In this document: in pieces, positions 26,518 to 39,735 of the stretch
Layout of the letters: every line of letters begins with the position of its first letter
How positions within the stretch are numbered: the first letter of the stretch is position 1
Source of the DNA: Tachypleus tridentatus
Taxonomy: Eukaryota; Arthropoda; Merostomata; Xiphosura; Limulidae
DNA length: 64,000 nucleotides
Assembly: GCF_004210375.1 (NCBI RefSeq)
Contig: NC_134832.1
Location: 154,253,592 to 154,317,591 of the forward strand
Direction of reading: 5' to 3'
Notes under the pieces: model-generated
The model's database searches: none
What the model was told of the DNA's origin: nothing
What the model saw: the letters and a program-made list of their open reading frames with translations, nothing else
Translations under genes and position numbers: made by a program

Positions 26518-26956
26518 AGCCTGAAGTTCAATAGTTAATTCTATAAACGGAATTTTAACATGGATTAACATGATGTTTTAGAAAAGTAGATGTGATACAT
26601 CATATCCCAAAAAATTACACATCATTGAACGAAGGATTTTACCTCTGGATGTCGAGTCCTCATCATCTCTTAACACTAACATCCTTCCATCTAGAAGTAG
26701 TATAAAAGTTGTTGATTCATTTCTTCTGTGTAATGGGTAAAGTTAATTAATAACACAGATTAATGTTTACTTCATTAAATTGTTCTAGTTCACATCATAA
26801 CAGTTGTTGTTTATTTAATTTTAAAATATCAAAAGTGTATAAACCATTTATCTGTTTGCCGTGACCCACGTGGTCAGACCTGGCACTGGACGGAAGGACT
26901 TCTCAAGATTGGATATAATAGATATAAGTGATGTTGACATATTACTATACATATGG
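26518..26956. other. Unique DNA, nothing recognised
   Basis: AT-rich, with no open frame or repeat of note. It borders the 46-bp satellite. Confidence 0.5.
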
Positions 26957-29900
26957 TAGTCTGACAGTGATGTTGTTAACGTGTCGCTGATCCAACAGCA
27001 TGCTGTCTGACAGTGATGTTGTTAACGTGTCGCTGATCCAACAGCATGCTGTCTGACAGTGATGTTATTAACGTGTCGCTGATCCAACAGCATGCTGTCT
27101 GACAGTGATGTTGTTTAAGTGTAGCTGATCTGACAGCATGCTGTCTGACAATGATGTTGTTTAAGTGTAGCTGATCTGACAGCATGCTGTCTGACAGTGA
27201 TGTTGTTAACGTGTAACTGATCCAACAGCATGCTGTCTGACAGTGATGTTGTTAACGTGTAACTGATCCAACAGCATGCTGTCTGACAGTGATGTTGTTA
27301 ACGTGTCGCTGATCCAACAGCATGCTGTCTGACAGTGATGATATTAACGTGTCGCTGATCCAACAGCATGCTGTCTGACAGTGATGTTGTTTAAGTGTAG
27401 CTGATCTGACAGCATGCTGTCTGACAATGATGTTGTTTAAGTGTAACTGATCCAACAGTATGCTGATTGACAGTGATGTTATTTAAGTGTAACTGATCCA
27501 ACAGCATGCTGTCTGACAGTGATGTTGTTTAAGTGTAACTGATCCAACAGCATGCTGTCTGACAGTGATGTTGTTAACGTGTCGCTGATCCAACAGCATG
27601 CTGTCTGACAGTGATGTTGTTAACGTGTAACTGATCCAACAGCATGCTGTCTGACAGTGATGTTGTTTAAGTGTAACTGATCCAACAGCATGCTGTCTGA
27701 CAGTGATGTTGTTTAAGTGTAACTGATCCAACAGCATGCTGTCTGACAGTGATGTTGTTTAAGTGTGTAACTGATCCAACAGCATGCTGTCTGACAGTGA
27801 TGTTGTTAACGTGTCGCTGATCCAACAGCATGCTGTCTGACGGTGATGTTGTTTAAGTGTAGCTGATCTGACAGCATGCTGTCTGACAGTGATGTTGTTA
27901 ACGTGTAACTGATCCAACAGCATGCTGTCTGACAGTGATGTTGTTTAAGTGTAGCTGATCTGACAGCATGCTGTCTGACAGTGATGTTGTTAACGTGTCG
28001 CTGATCCAACAGCATGCTGTCTGACAGTGATGTTGTTAACGTGTAACTGATCCAACAGCATGCTGTCTGACAGTGATGTTGTTTAAGTGTAACTGATCCA
28101 ACAGCATGCTGTCTGACAGTGATGTTGTTTAAGTGTAACTGATCCAACAGCATGCTGTCTGACAGTGATGTTGTTTAAGTGTAACTGATCCAACAGCATG
28201 CTGTCTGACAGTGATGTTGTTAACGTGTCGCTGATCCAACAGCATGCTGTCTGACGGTGATGTTGTTTAAGTGTAGCTGATCTGACAGCATGCTGTCTGA
28301 CAGTGATGTTGTTAACGTGTAACTGATCCAACAGCATGCTGTCTGACAGTGATGTTGTTTAAGTGTAGCTGATCTGACAGCATGCTGTCTAACAGTGATG
28401 TTGTTAACGTGTAACTGATCCAACAGCATGCTGTTTGACAGTGATGTTGTTAACGTGTCGCTGATCCAACAGCATGCTGTCTGACAGTGATGTTGTTAAC
28501 GTGTAACTGATCCAACAGCATGCTGTCTGACAGTGATGTTGTTAACGTGTCGCTGATCCAACAGCATACTGTCTGACAGTGATGTTGTTAACGTGTCGCT
28601 GATCCAACAGCATACTGTCTGACAGTGATGTTGTTAACGTGTCGCTGATCCAACAGCATGCTGTCTGACAGTGATGTTGTTAACGTGTAACTGATCCAAC
28701 AGCATGCTGTCTGACAGTGATGTTGTTTAAGTGTAACTGATCCAACAGCATGCTGTCTGACAGTGATGTTGTTTAAGTGTAACTGATCCAACAGCATGCT
28801 GTCTGACAGTGATGTTGTTTAAGTGTAACTGATCCAACAGCATGCTGTCTGACAGTGATGTTGTTAACGTGTCGCTGATCCAACAGCATGCTGTCTGACG
28901 GTGATGTTGTTTAAGTGTAGCTGATCTGACAGCATGCTGTCTGACAGTGATGTTGTTAACGTGTAACTGATCCAACAGCATGCTGTCTGACAGTGATGTT
29001 GTTTAAGTGTAGCTGATCTGACAGCATGCTGTCTGACAGTGATGTTGTTAACGTGTCGCTGATCCAACAGCATGCTGTCTGACAGTGATGTTGTTAACGT
29101 GTAACTGATCCAACAGCATGCTGTCTGACAGTGATGTTGTTTACGTGTAACTGATCCAACAGCATGCTGTCTGACAGTGATGTTGTTTAAGTGTAACTGA
29201 TCCAACAGCATGCTGTCTGACAGTGATGTTGTTTAAGTGTAACTGATCCAACAGCATGCTGTCTGACAGTGATGTTGTTAACGTGTCGCTGATCCAACAG
29301 CATGCTGTCTGACGGTGATGTTGTTTAAGTGTAACTGATCCAACAGCATGCTGTCTGACAGTGATGTTGTTAACGTGTAACTGATCCAACAGCATGCTGT
29401 CTGACAGTGATGTTGTTTAAGTGTAGCTGATCTGACAGCATGCTGTCTAACAGTGATGTTGTTAACGTGTAACTGATCCAACAGCATGCTGTTTGACAGT
29501 GATGTTGTTAACGTGTCGCTGATCCAACAGCATGCTGTCTGACAGTGATGTTGTTAACGTGTAACTGATCCAACAGCATGCTGTCTGACAGTGATGTTGT
29601 TAACGCGTAACTGATCCAACAGCATGCTGTCTGACAGTGATGTTGTTTAAGTGTAACTGATCCAACAGCATGCTGTCTGACAGTGATGTTGTTAACGTGT
29701 CGCTGATCCAACAGCATGCTGTCTGACGGTGATGTTGTTTAAGTGTAGCTGATCTGACAGCATGCTGTCTGACAGTGATGTTGTTAACGTGTAACTGATC
29801 CAACAGCATGCTGTCTGACAGTGATGTTGTTTAAGTGTAGCTGATCTGACAGCATGCTGTCTAACAGTGATGTTGTTAACGTGTAACTGATCCAACAGCA

Positions 29901-31370
29901 TGCTGTTTGACAGTGATGTTGTTAACGTGTCGCTGATCCAACAGCATACTGTCTGACAGTGATGTTGTTAACGTGTCGCTGATCCAACAGCATACTGTCT
30001 GACAGTGATGTTGTTAACGTGTTGCTGATCCAACAGCATACTGTCTGACAGTGATGTTGTTAACGTGTCGCTGATCCAACAGCATGCTGTCTGACAGTGA
30101 TGTTGTTAACGTGTAACTGATCCAACAGCATGCTGTCTGACAGTGATGTTGTTAACGTGTAACTGATCCAACAGCATGCTGTCTGACAGTGATGTTGTTA
30201 ACGTGTAACTGATCCAACAGCATGCTGTCTGACAGTGATGTTGTTAACGTGTCGCTGATCCAACAGCATGCTGTCTGACGGTGATGTTGTTAACGTGTCG
30301 CTGATCCAACAGCATGCTGTCTGACAGTGATGTTGTTAACGTGTCGCTGATCCAACAGCATGCTGTCTGACAGTGATGTTGTTAACGTGTAACTAATCCA
30401 ACAGCATGCTGTCTGACAGTGATGTTGTTGACGTGTAACTGATCCAACAGCATGCTGTCTGACAGTGATGTTGTTAACGTGTAACTGATCCAACAGCATG
30501 CTGTCTGACAGTGATGTTGTTAACGTGTAACTGATCCAACAGCATGCTGTCTGACAGTGATGTTGTTAACGTGTCGCTGATCCAACAGCATGCTGTCTGA
30601 CGGTGATGTTGTTAACGTGTCGCTGATCCAACAGCATGCTGTCTGACAGTGATGTTGTTAACGTGTCGCTGATCCAACAGCATGCTGTCTGACAGTGATG
30701 TTGTTAACGTGTAACTAATCCAACAGCATGCTGTCTGACAGTGATGTTGTTGACGTGTAACTGATCCAACAGCATGCTGTCTGACAGTGATGTTGTTAAC
30801 GTGTAACTGATCCAACAGCATGCTGTCTGACAGTGATGTTGTTAACGTGTAACTGATCCAACAGCATGCTGTCTGACAGTGATGTTATTAACGTGTCGCT
30901 GATCCAACAGCATGCTGTCTGACGGTGATGTTGTTAACGTGTCGCTGATCCAACAGCATGCTGTCTGACAGTGATGTTGTTAACGTGTCGCTGATCCAAC
31001 AGCATGCTGTCTGACAGTGATGTTGTTAACGTGTAACTAATCCAACAGCATGCTGTCTGACAGTGATGTTGTTGACGTGTAACTGATCCAACAGCATGCT
31101 GTCTGACAGTGATGTTGTTAACGTGTCGCTGATCCAACAGCATGCTGTCTGACAGTGATGTTGTTAACGTGTAATTGATCCAACAGCATGCTGTCTGACA
31201 GTGATGTTATTAACGTGTCGCTGATCCAACAGCATGCTGTCTGACAGTGATGTTATTAACGTGTCGCTGATCCAACAGCATGCTGTCTGACAGTGATGTT
31301 GTTAACGTGTAACTGATCCAACAGCATGCTGTCTGACAGTGATGTTGTTAACGTGTCGCTGATCCAACAG
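26957..31370. repeat. 46-bp satellite array, copy A, about 96 units
   Basis: Units read gatccaacagcatgctgtct, then gacagtgatgttgttaacgt, then gtcgct or gtaact. Subtypes include gtttaagtgtaact and gtttaagtgtagctgatctg. Every standard unit has the 12-bp palindrome acagcatgctgt, which becomes 14 bp (gacagcatgctgtc) in the gatctgac subtype. Higher-order structure is visible. A marked unit (gacggtgatg) recurs exactly every 322 bp (7 units) at 30,277, 30,599 and 30,921, and blocks recur at 1,058 bp (23 units) between about 27.8-28.3 and 28.9-29.4 kb. Open frames of 69-115 codons on the minus strand repeat with the array and are not genes. Confidence 0.97.
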
Positions 31371-31425
31371 CCACGACTCGTTTTTTACCATTACTCTTCA
31401 ATAAGACATTTTTATAACAATGTCA

Positions 31426-31700
31426 CACTACAGTTGCCTGTAGTTTGTACTACAGTCTTTGTACCAGTGTAAAGTATTTCTGTTAGTGTATTACACTACA
31501 GTAGTATCGTACTTGTCATTACAATTTTTGTACTAGTGTAAAATATTTCTGTTACTGTATTACACTACAGTAGTATCGTATTTGTCATTACAATTTTCGT
31601 ACTAGTGTAATCTATTTCTGTTTCTGTGTTACACTACAACTGTGTCGTATTTGTTATTACAATTTTTGTGCTGGTCTAATATATTTCAGTTACTGTTTAT
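31426..31700. repeat. Degenerate 69-bp repeat, four units, copy A
   Basis: Units begin cactacagtagtatcgta and contain tcattacaatttttgtacta. They have the same length as the 69-bp satellite at 1-10.8 kb but unrelated sequence. Copy B has three units. Confidence 0.85.
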
Positions 31701-33154
31701 ATATTATATTCTCGATCTGTTGTCCATAAAACCGGTATATTTTCTAATTCTAGTATATTTTATTTCATGTGAATTGTCTACCTTAACCCTAGTTTTCATT
31801 TTAAAACGTTCCTAGTACAACTCATTATGACACCTTATTTAATTTTTCCACGTTTTGACACATCGATATTGTATCGAATTCCAGACATACTCTTCTTACT
31901 TCAGCGACCTTAACGAGTGAAATGTATTTTGTAATTCTTCTTTATTAGAACGTTATTTCATTCAGTACACTTCTATAAGTTCTTAAGACCACGTAACTGT
32001 AACAGCTTTTGTTAGAAATAAGAAAACAAACAAAATAAACGCTCATTTGTGGATAGAATTGGTTATTTCATTCCTAAACATTTACTTATTTAATACCATC
32101 ATCATAGATTTTGAAGCCACTGTCTACATTTTCCCTTGTTAAAGAAAATAACTTCTCTATGTACATCGGTGTTAACTTTCCTTTACAAACTGATAGAAGT
32201 TTGAGCAGGATGTTGGAAAAGATTCTCTGATCCATCCTCCAGCGCTGGAACCTGAGAGTCGATGATTCTTTCCGAACATGTTTTAAAACTTTTATGGTAG
32301 TTTTAGGTTGAAGGTCATTTCGTTATGGATTCGTAACATGTACTTAACTAAACCGGCGTGGCCTTCGTAATGCGGGGGGAGAAAATGGCCTAAATGCATC
32401 AGGTCTCAAATCAAACGAGAAACAAATATTCAGGCCTGGCTACAGCGATGTTTAAAACAAACACTAATGTTCGTTGTCATTAGGTTTTTGCAGAGATAAA
32501 AAAAAATCATTGCGTTGATAGCTAGATGTTAATTCGATTGATACAAATTAACACCCAGTCCTTTCTACATTTCCTTTGTAGGTCACAACACTGCAGTCTG
32601 ACTGAGGCGACAGAAAATGATCATAATTATATAGAATATTGGGACATCGGTTTGCTTCTTAGCTTTTATTTCTATAGAAACAAACACGTTGTGTTTTTCT
32701 ATCCCAGTAAAATGGGTTGCCTGTCACATTTGGACACGTGCCAACTCCTTGTTTTAACTCAAGGTTATAAAGTCAGAAAATCAAAACCATGCTATCATCT
32801 TGGCATTATGCATCATTATGTCGATACCCTGGCGTCATAACAAACTTTACGATTCATTTAAACAGCCTGCTTAGTTTTCTTCATAAATTACCGTTCACAT
32901 ATATATAAATACCAGTTAAATAAGACATATACCGTTGTTTTAAATTGGAGAACTAAAATATTTAGTTTGTATAGCTAGTCTATCATTCGTATATTACGTA
33001 GGGCTAGCGAGGACAACTCTTGAGGTGCTTTATACATAATCCAACAACAATAAAGAAATAATCAAGTCTTTAATCCCTGTATTCAGGTTTGAGTCGAAGT
33101 CTTCGTGTGAAGGTTTTTGTGAAACATGCATAGAGAAACGTTTTTACGTCATTA
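31701..33154. other. Unique DNA with an unassigned 104-codon open frame
   Basis: A plus-strand open frame at 32,526-32,840 (55,013-55,327 in copy B) is unchanged between copies. It has no domain I recognise, and composition like the surrounding DNA. I regard it as probably chance. Confidence 0.4.
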
Positions 33155-33613
33155 TTTTATGGAGTGATGTGGTCCTAAAGAGAAACGTTAGTATATCAGT
33201 AAGTTATGGAGTTATGTGATTCTAGAGAAAAACGTTTGTATATCAGAACTTTATGGAGTTATGTGATTCTAGAGAAAACGTTTGTATATCAGAACTTTAT
33301 GGAGTTATGTGATCATAGAGATAAACGTTTGTATATCAGTAATTTATGGAGTGATGTGATTCTAGAGATAGACTTTTGTATATCAGAACTTTATGGAGTG
33401 ATGTGATCCTAGAGAGATAAACGTGTATATCAGAACTTTATGAAGTTATGTGATCCCAGAGATAAACGTTTGTATATCAGAACTTTATGGAGTTGCGATC
33501 TTAGAGATAAATGCTGTATATATCAGAATTTTCTGGAGCAATATGACCGCAGAGAGAAACGTTTAAGTATCAGTAATTTATGGATTGATGTGATTGTTTC
33601 TATCTTTAATCTC
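33155..33613. repeat. 47-bp minisatellite, copy A, about ten units
   Basis: Units approximate gtatatcagaactttatgga, then gttatgtgattctagagaaa, then aacgttt, with moderate divergence between units. The contig stops just after the last unit, at the point where copy B enters a fold-back structure. Confidence 0.93.
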
Positions 33614-33616
33614 CTT

Positions 33617-34116
33617 NNNNNNNNNNNNNNNNNNNNNNNNNNNNNNNNNNNNNNNNNNNNNNNNNNNNNNNNNNNNNNNNNNNNNNNNNNNNNNNNNNNN
33701 NNNNNNNNNNNNNNNNNNNNNNNNNNNNNNNNNNNNNNNNNNNNNNNNNNNNNNNNNNNNNNNNNNNNNNNNNNNNNNNNNNNNNNNNNNNNNNNNNNNN
33801 NNNNNNNNNNNNNNNNNNNNNNNNNNNNNNNNNNNNNNNNNNNNNNNNNNNNNNNNNNNNNNNNNNNNNNNNNNNNNNNNNNNNNNNNNNNNNNNNNNNN
33901 NNNNNNNNNNNNNNNNNNNNNNNNNNNNNNNNNNNNNNNNNNNNNNNNNNNNNNNNNNNNNNNNNNNNNNNNNNNNNNNNNNNNNNNNNNNNNNNNNNNN
34001 NNNNNNNNNNNNNNNNNNNNNNNNNNNNNNNNNNNNNNNNNNNNNNNNNNNNNNNNNNNNNNNNNNNNNNNNNNNNNNNNNNNNNNNNNNNNNNNNNNNN
34101 NNNNNNNNNNNNNNNN
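33617..34116. other. Assembly gap, exactly 500 N
   Basis: A run of exactly 500 N. The round length indicates a placeholder inserted by scaffolding, not a measured gap. The sequence to the right restarts inside the 77-bp satellite already seen at 12-13.6 kb. Open frames that include this run are meaningless. Confidence 0.99.
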
Positions 34117-35583
34117 GTCATTCTTTTGATGGAAACTGTACTGTTGGACTATTTTCAAATAAAACATTGTGCAGGATGTACTGACCTGGTGACGTCATTC
34201 TTTTGATGGAAACTGTACTGTTGGACTATTTTCAAATAAAACATTGTGCAGGATGTACTGACCTGGTGACGTCATTCCTTTGATGGAAACTGTACTGTTG
34301 GACTATTTTCAAATAAAACATTGTGCAGGATGTACTGACCTGGTGACGTCATTCTTTTGATGGAAACTGTACTGTTGGACTATTTTCAAATAAAACATTG
34401 TGCAGGATGTACTGACCTGGTGACGTCATTCCTTTGATGGAAACTGTACTGTTGGACTATTTTCAAATAAAACATTGTGCAGGATGTACTGACCTGGTGA
34501 CGTCATTCTTTTGATGGAAACTGTACTGTTGGACTATTTTCAAATAAAACATTATGTAGGATGTACTGACCTGGTGACGTCATTCTTTTGATGGAAACTG
34601 TACTGTTGGACTATTTTCAAATAAAACATTATGTAGGATGTACTGACCTGGTGACGTCATTCTTTTGATGGAAACTGTACTGTTGGACTATTTTCAAATA
34701 AAACATTATGTAGGATGTACTGACCTGGTGACATCATTCTTTGATGGAAACTGTACTGTTGGACTATTTTCAAATAAAACATTATGTAGGGTGTACTGAC
34801 CTGGTGACGTCATTCTTTTCATGGAAACTGTACTGTTGGACTATTTTCAAATAAAACATTATGCAGGATGTACTGACCTGGTGACATCATTCTATTGATG
34901 GAAACTGTTGGACTATTTTCAAATAAAACATGTGCAGGATGTACTGACCTGGTGACGTCATTCTTTTGATGGAAACTGTACTGTTGGACTATTTTCAAAT
35001 AAAACATTGTGTAGGATGTACTGACCTGGTGATGTCATTCTTTTGATGGAAACTGTACTGTTGGACTATTTTCAAATAAAACATTATGTAGGATGTACTG
35101 ACCTGGTGACGTCATTCTTTTGATGGAAACTGTACTGTTGGACTATTTTCAAATAAAACATTATGCAGGATGTACTGACCTGGTGACGTCATTCTTTTGA
35201 TGGAAACTGTACTGTTGGACTATTTTCAAATAAAACATTATGCAGGATGTACTGACCTGGTGATGTCATTCTTTTGATGGAAACTGTACTGTTGGACTAT
35301 TTTCAAATAAAACATTATGTAGGATGTACTGACCTGGTGACGTCATTCTTTTGATGGAAACTGTACTGTTGGACTATTTTCAAATAAAACATTATGTAGG
35401 ATGTACTGACCTGGTGACGTCATTCTCTTGATGGAAACTGTACTGTTGGACTATTTTCAAATAAAACATTATGCAGGATGTACTGACCTGGTGACGTCAT
35501 TCTTTTGATGGAAACTGTACTGTTGGACTATTTTCAAATAAAACATTATGTAGGATGTACTGACCTGGTGACGTCATTCTTTT
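34117..35583. repeat. 77-bp satellite, copy B, at least 19 units, open at the gap
   Basis: Same monomer as copy A with the same right edge. The order of variants differs, and the ctattagact-marked units of copy A are absent. Confidence 0.96.
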
Positions 35584-35951
35584 GCAAGTTATTCTACATT
35601 TTTTACTCGGTAGAATTCTTTCAAATTACTTGAAGAAAATAATGAAAAATACAGTTCACGTGACAATAACAACTCGTTTGATTTCTTCCTTAATGTTTGC
35701 TACAGGTTACTTGTACATGGTTGTAGTCCTATATTCATGAATAATGTAATAATAAATAACAGAGAGAATGTATGTGACCACCCACTAACTTGCCTTGGAT
35801 TCTTGGTTACTATTCACATTAACACTAGACTAAACTCTAAATCACTATTTAGTAATACTAGAAGTAACCAGATGTCCTGGGACAGTCCCATGTTTTGGTA
35901 TTTTGTCCTTGTTCCCAGGAGAGAAAAATTATTGGGATGCAAAAAACATGA
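35584..35951. other. Unidentified sequence next to LINE 3' end, copy B
   Basis: Counterpart of 13,637-14,004, with a few substitutions (for example agtaatactagaagtaacc against agtaacactagaggtaacc). Confidence 0.5.
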
Positions 35952-37845
35952 TTAACCTAATGTAATGCTAAGAAACAACAAGGGACCTATTGGTCTATCT
36001 TGGCTGTCCAATTTTATAAGTCAAACAAAAACTATTAAATAAAAAAAACTTAAGGTCACCCCTTATCATTCATATATCTCTCAAGCTTTCTCTTCAACTC
36101 ACATTTACTTCCTCCACAACATCTGAAGGCAACCCATTCCACAGGTCAACCAACCTATTTAAAATTAAATTTGTCATAACTCAAGATGGCTTCTAACTTA
36201 CCAAAATCTATAGTTGTGCCCCATAGTATGGTTGATGCATCAGCATTATCAATTCCTTTCACAGTCTGAAACACTTCAATCAGATCCCCTCAAACTCTTC
36301 AACCAAAGGAAAACAATTTAAGGATATTAATATCTCGCTATATGACTACTCCTCCATCCCAGGTATCATTTAAAGATATTAATCACTACTCCTCTATCCC
36401 AGGTAGCACTTCAGTAAACCTCTTCTGAACTCTTCCCAAATATTCAATGTGTTTCCTTAGCCAATGAGACCAAGACTGAACACAAAACTCCTAATGTGGT
36501 ATAACCAGTAACCTGCACAATGAAATTATAACCTCTTTAGATTTGTATTCAATATTTCTGTAGACACAACCTAAAACCTGTTTACTTTACACTGGTAACA
36601 TCACACTGATTTGGATGACTTTAGAAACTAACCAACTATTACACCAAGATCCCTTTCTTTCATAACATTGTTAAGGATATTCTCATCCAAATTGTGATAA
36701 CCCGCATACATTATCTAGCATTTATCATAACTAAAACCCGTCTGCCATTTACTTGTCCAACTCAACAAATGATCTAAATCCTTTTGTAAATCAGCAGCAC
36801 CCCATTCACAACCAGCAACAACAAAGACCTTGATATCATCAGCAAATTTAAGTAATTTATTGACCGTTTCTTCATCTATATCATTCATGTAAACCAAAAG
36901 GGGCAATGATACACCACTTACAGTATTAATTCAGTTTTAGTGAACTCCATCTGTAGCAACCCACTACCTTCTTCCATCAAGTCACTCTTCTATCCAATTA
37001 GTTAACTTATCCCACACAATTAGAGATAAGTTTCCTTAAAAGCCCTTTATGTGTCAAATTCTTTCTAAAAATCCAAGTATATCAAATCCATCCCCTTAAC
37101 TTCACTCAAATATGTAGCAACTTTCCCACAACTGATGTAAGACTAATAGGTCTACAATTACTGTGATAACTTCTACTACCTCCCTTAAAGATGTGACATT
37201 ACCTATTTCCAATCTGTTGTTACTTGTCCACTATTCAAGGACTTGCAAAAATTGTAGTAAGTGACTCACATATCCAATTCTTTATCTCCTTAGAATCCTC
37301 AAGGAAATATTATCTAATTGAGAAGCCTTACCATTCTTTAAACTTCCATATTTTATTTTAGGAAGCTCAGAATTAATGCTGTTGCTTTGTTTTCATTTAT
37401 CAGTCGTTCAAGATGAATAGTTTAAGCTTTCATCAGTAAAAACTGAAACAAAAAGCAGAACTTAATATCCTAACCATTTCATAATCATTAGATACAAGTC
37501 TTTCTTCATCATCCTTCATGAGTCCTGTCCTCATTCTAACATTTTATTTACTGACTCCTAATGTACTTTGAAAAGTCATCACCATTAATTTTTAATGTTT
37601 TCATCCAATTTTCTTCATACATCATTTTGGATGTCCTGATAATCCTGTTTGATCAACTTTCTTGATCTTCTATAACATTCTAAATCTTTTATCATACCAG
37701 ACAATTTAAATTTCTTAACTTTGTAATGCTTCTCTTTAATTTTATCTCTTATACCTTTGTGAACTAATCTGGTTTCATACTTGTATCCAACCTTTTCTTT
37801 CTGTAAGGAATATATTTGTTTTGAATGTTGACATTTTGTTTTTAA
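35952..37845 (-). pseudogene. CR1-like LINE reverse transcriptase half, copy B
   Basis: Same broken RT region as copy A. The YMNDID/FADD piece is at 36,715-36,906 with an identical 63-residue translation. It shares the inactivating breaks of copy A, so the element was already dead before the two copies separated. Confidence 0.87.
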
Positions 37846-39255
37846 TCTGTGATATTGAGTCTGTCTTCAGATAACATGGCTGCCCGATTCACAACAGATA
37901 ATGTGATATTGAGTCTGTCTTCAGATAACTTGGCTGCCCAATTCACAACAGATAATGTGATATGTCTGTCTTCAGATAACTTGGCTGCCCAATTTACAAC
38001 AGATAATGTGATATTCAGTCTGTCTTCAAATAACTTGGCTGTCCAATTCATAACAGATAATGTGATATTCAGTCTGTCTTCAAATAACTTGGCTGTCCAA
38101 TTCACAACAGATAATGTGATATTCAGTCTGTCTTCAGATAACTTGGCTGCCCAATTCACAACAGATAATGTGATATTCAGTCTGTCTTCAGATAACTTGG
38201 CTGCCCAATTCACAACAGATAATGTGATATTCAGTCTGTCTTCAGATAACTTGGCTCCCCAATTCACAACAGATAATGTGATATGTCTGTCTTCAGATAA
38301 CTTGGCTGCCCAATTCACAACAGATAATGTGATATTCAGTCTGTCTTCAAATAACTTGGCTGTCTAATTCACAACAGATAATGTGATATTCAGTCTGTCT
38401 TCAGATAACTTGGCTGCCCAATTCACAACAGATAATGTGATATTCAGTCTGTCTTCAAATAACTTGGCTGTCCAATTCACAACAGATAATGTGATATTCA
38501 GTCTGTCTTCAGATAACTTGGCTGCCCAATTCACAACAGATAATGTGATATTCAGTCTGTCTTCAAATAACTTGGTTGTCTAATTCACAACAGATAATGT
38601 GATATTCAGTCTGTCTTCAGATAACTTGGCTGCCCAATTCACAACAGATAATGTGATATTCAGTCTGTCTTCAAATAACTTGGCTGTCCAATTCACAACA
38701 GATAATGTGATATTCAGTCTGTCTTCAGATAACTTGGCTGCCCAATTCACAACAGATAATGTGATATTCAGTCTGTCTTCAGATAACTTGGCTGCCCAAT
38801 TCACAACAGATAATGTGATATTCAGTCTGTCTTCAGATAACTGTGGTCTGTCTTCAGATAAATTCACAACAGATAATGTGATATTCAGTCTGTCTTCAGA
38901 TAACTTGGCTGCCCAATTCACAACAGATAATGTGATATGTGAGTCTGTCTTCAGATAACTTGGCTGCCCAATTCACAACAGATAATGTGATATTCAGTCT
39001 GTCTTCAAATAACTTGGCTGTCCAATTCACAACAGATAATGTGATATTCAGTCTGTCTTCAGATAACTTGGCTGCCCAATTCACAACAGATAATGTGATA
39101 TTCAGTCTGTCTTCAGATAACTTGGCTGCTCAATTCACAACAGGTAATGTGATATTCAGTCTGTCTTCAGATAACTTGGCTGCCCGATTCACAACAGATA
39201 ATGTGATATTCAGTCTGTCTTCAAATAACTTGGCTGCCCAATTCACAACAGATAA
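37846..39255 (-). repeat. 54-bp LINE-codon minisatellite, copy B, about 26 units
   Basis: Same 18-residue repeat as copy A. A rearranged stretch near 38,840-38,870 (ctgtggtctgtcttcagata) removes part of one unit, and a gtgatatgtgagtctg junction occurs near 38,935. The array is 64 bp longer overall. Confidence 0.93.
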
Positions 39256-39735
39256 TTCTTGTATCCTTTCAAAATTTGCTTTTTGGAATCAAATAGCATT
39301 ACTCCTGATTTCCCTCTGCAGAAAAACATCAAACCTAATACAGCAATGATCACTTTCAACTACTTTTATATTTGAAGTTAACTAAAATATAAAATAGTAT
39401 TATTTTTAGTAGGTTCCTTGACCAACAGGTGGAGAAATCCACTTTGAACAGTTTCAGAAATCTTTCTCCCTCATGGTTTGACTTTAAGCATTTTCTAGTA
39501 TGTCTGACATTAAAATCACCCATAATTATGACTTCATTAACATCTGAAATCTTAGTCTCACTGTAAAGTTTCTCAATAATTTCATTTGATAATCTGTAAC
39601 AAATTCCCACTAAAAGTTTTTTATCTTTATATCCACTAATAGAAAACAAAATAAATTCAATCTTCTTGTTGTTCTCTTTAATATCCTTAACATCAACAGG
39701 ATGTAACTACACTTTACATACACATTCATCTCTTT
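39256..39735 (-). pseudogene. CR1-like LINE endonuclease fragment, copy B
   Basis: As copy A, but one T fewer near 39,620 keeps SISGYKDKKLLVGICYRL in frame. A base missing near 39,453 then shifts the frame after EGERFL. GDFN is present. The two copies therefore carry different single-base frameshifts in the same pseudogene. Confidence 0.88.

Larger units (their letters stand above)
12021..33613. repeat. Large direct duplication, copy A (left of gap)
   Basis: Everything from the 77-bp array to the last bases before the N gap reappears in the same order and orientation at 34,117-56,100. The coordinate offset is 21,947 at 13.6 kb, 22,010 at 17.2 kb, 21,957 at 24.9 kb, 22,536 at 26.0 kb, 22,549 at 31.4 kb and 22,487 at 33.6 kb. 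Nearly all the changes in offset come from tandem arrays of different length. In the 6.1 kb of mostly unique DNA at 17.77-23.88 kb I counted about ten substitutions and about a dozen 1-2 base indels, many in homopolymers. This is the divergence expected of two alleles. Most likely it is an unmerged haplotype; a recent segmental duplication is not excluded. Confidence 0.95.

Noticed and set aside
26957..31370. CRISPR-like appearance of regularly spaced palindromic repeats
   Set aside because: The whole 46-bp unit is repeated, with no unique spacers and no cas genes, and the DNA is eukaryotic.
32526..32840. 104-codon open frame, unchanged in both copies
   Set aside because: The two copies are about 99.5% identical overall, so preservation carries no weight, and I recognise no homology.
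33440..34184. Open frames crossing the N run
   Set aside because: Most of their length is undetermined sequence.
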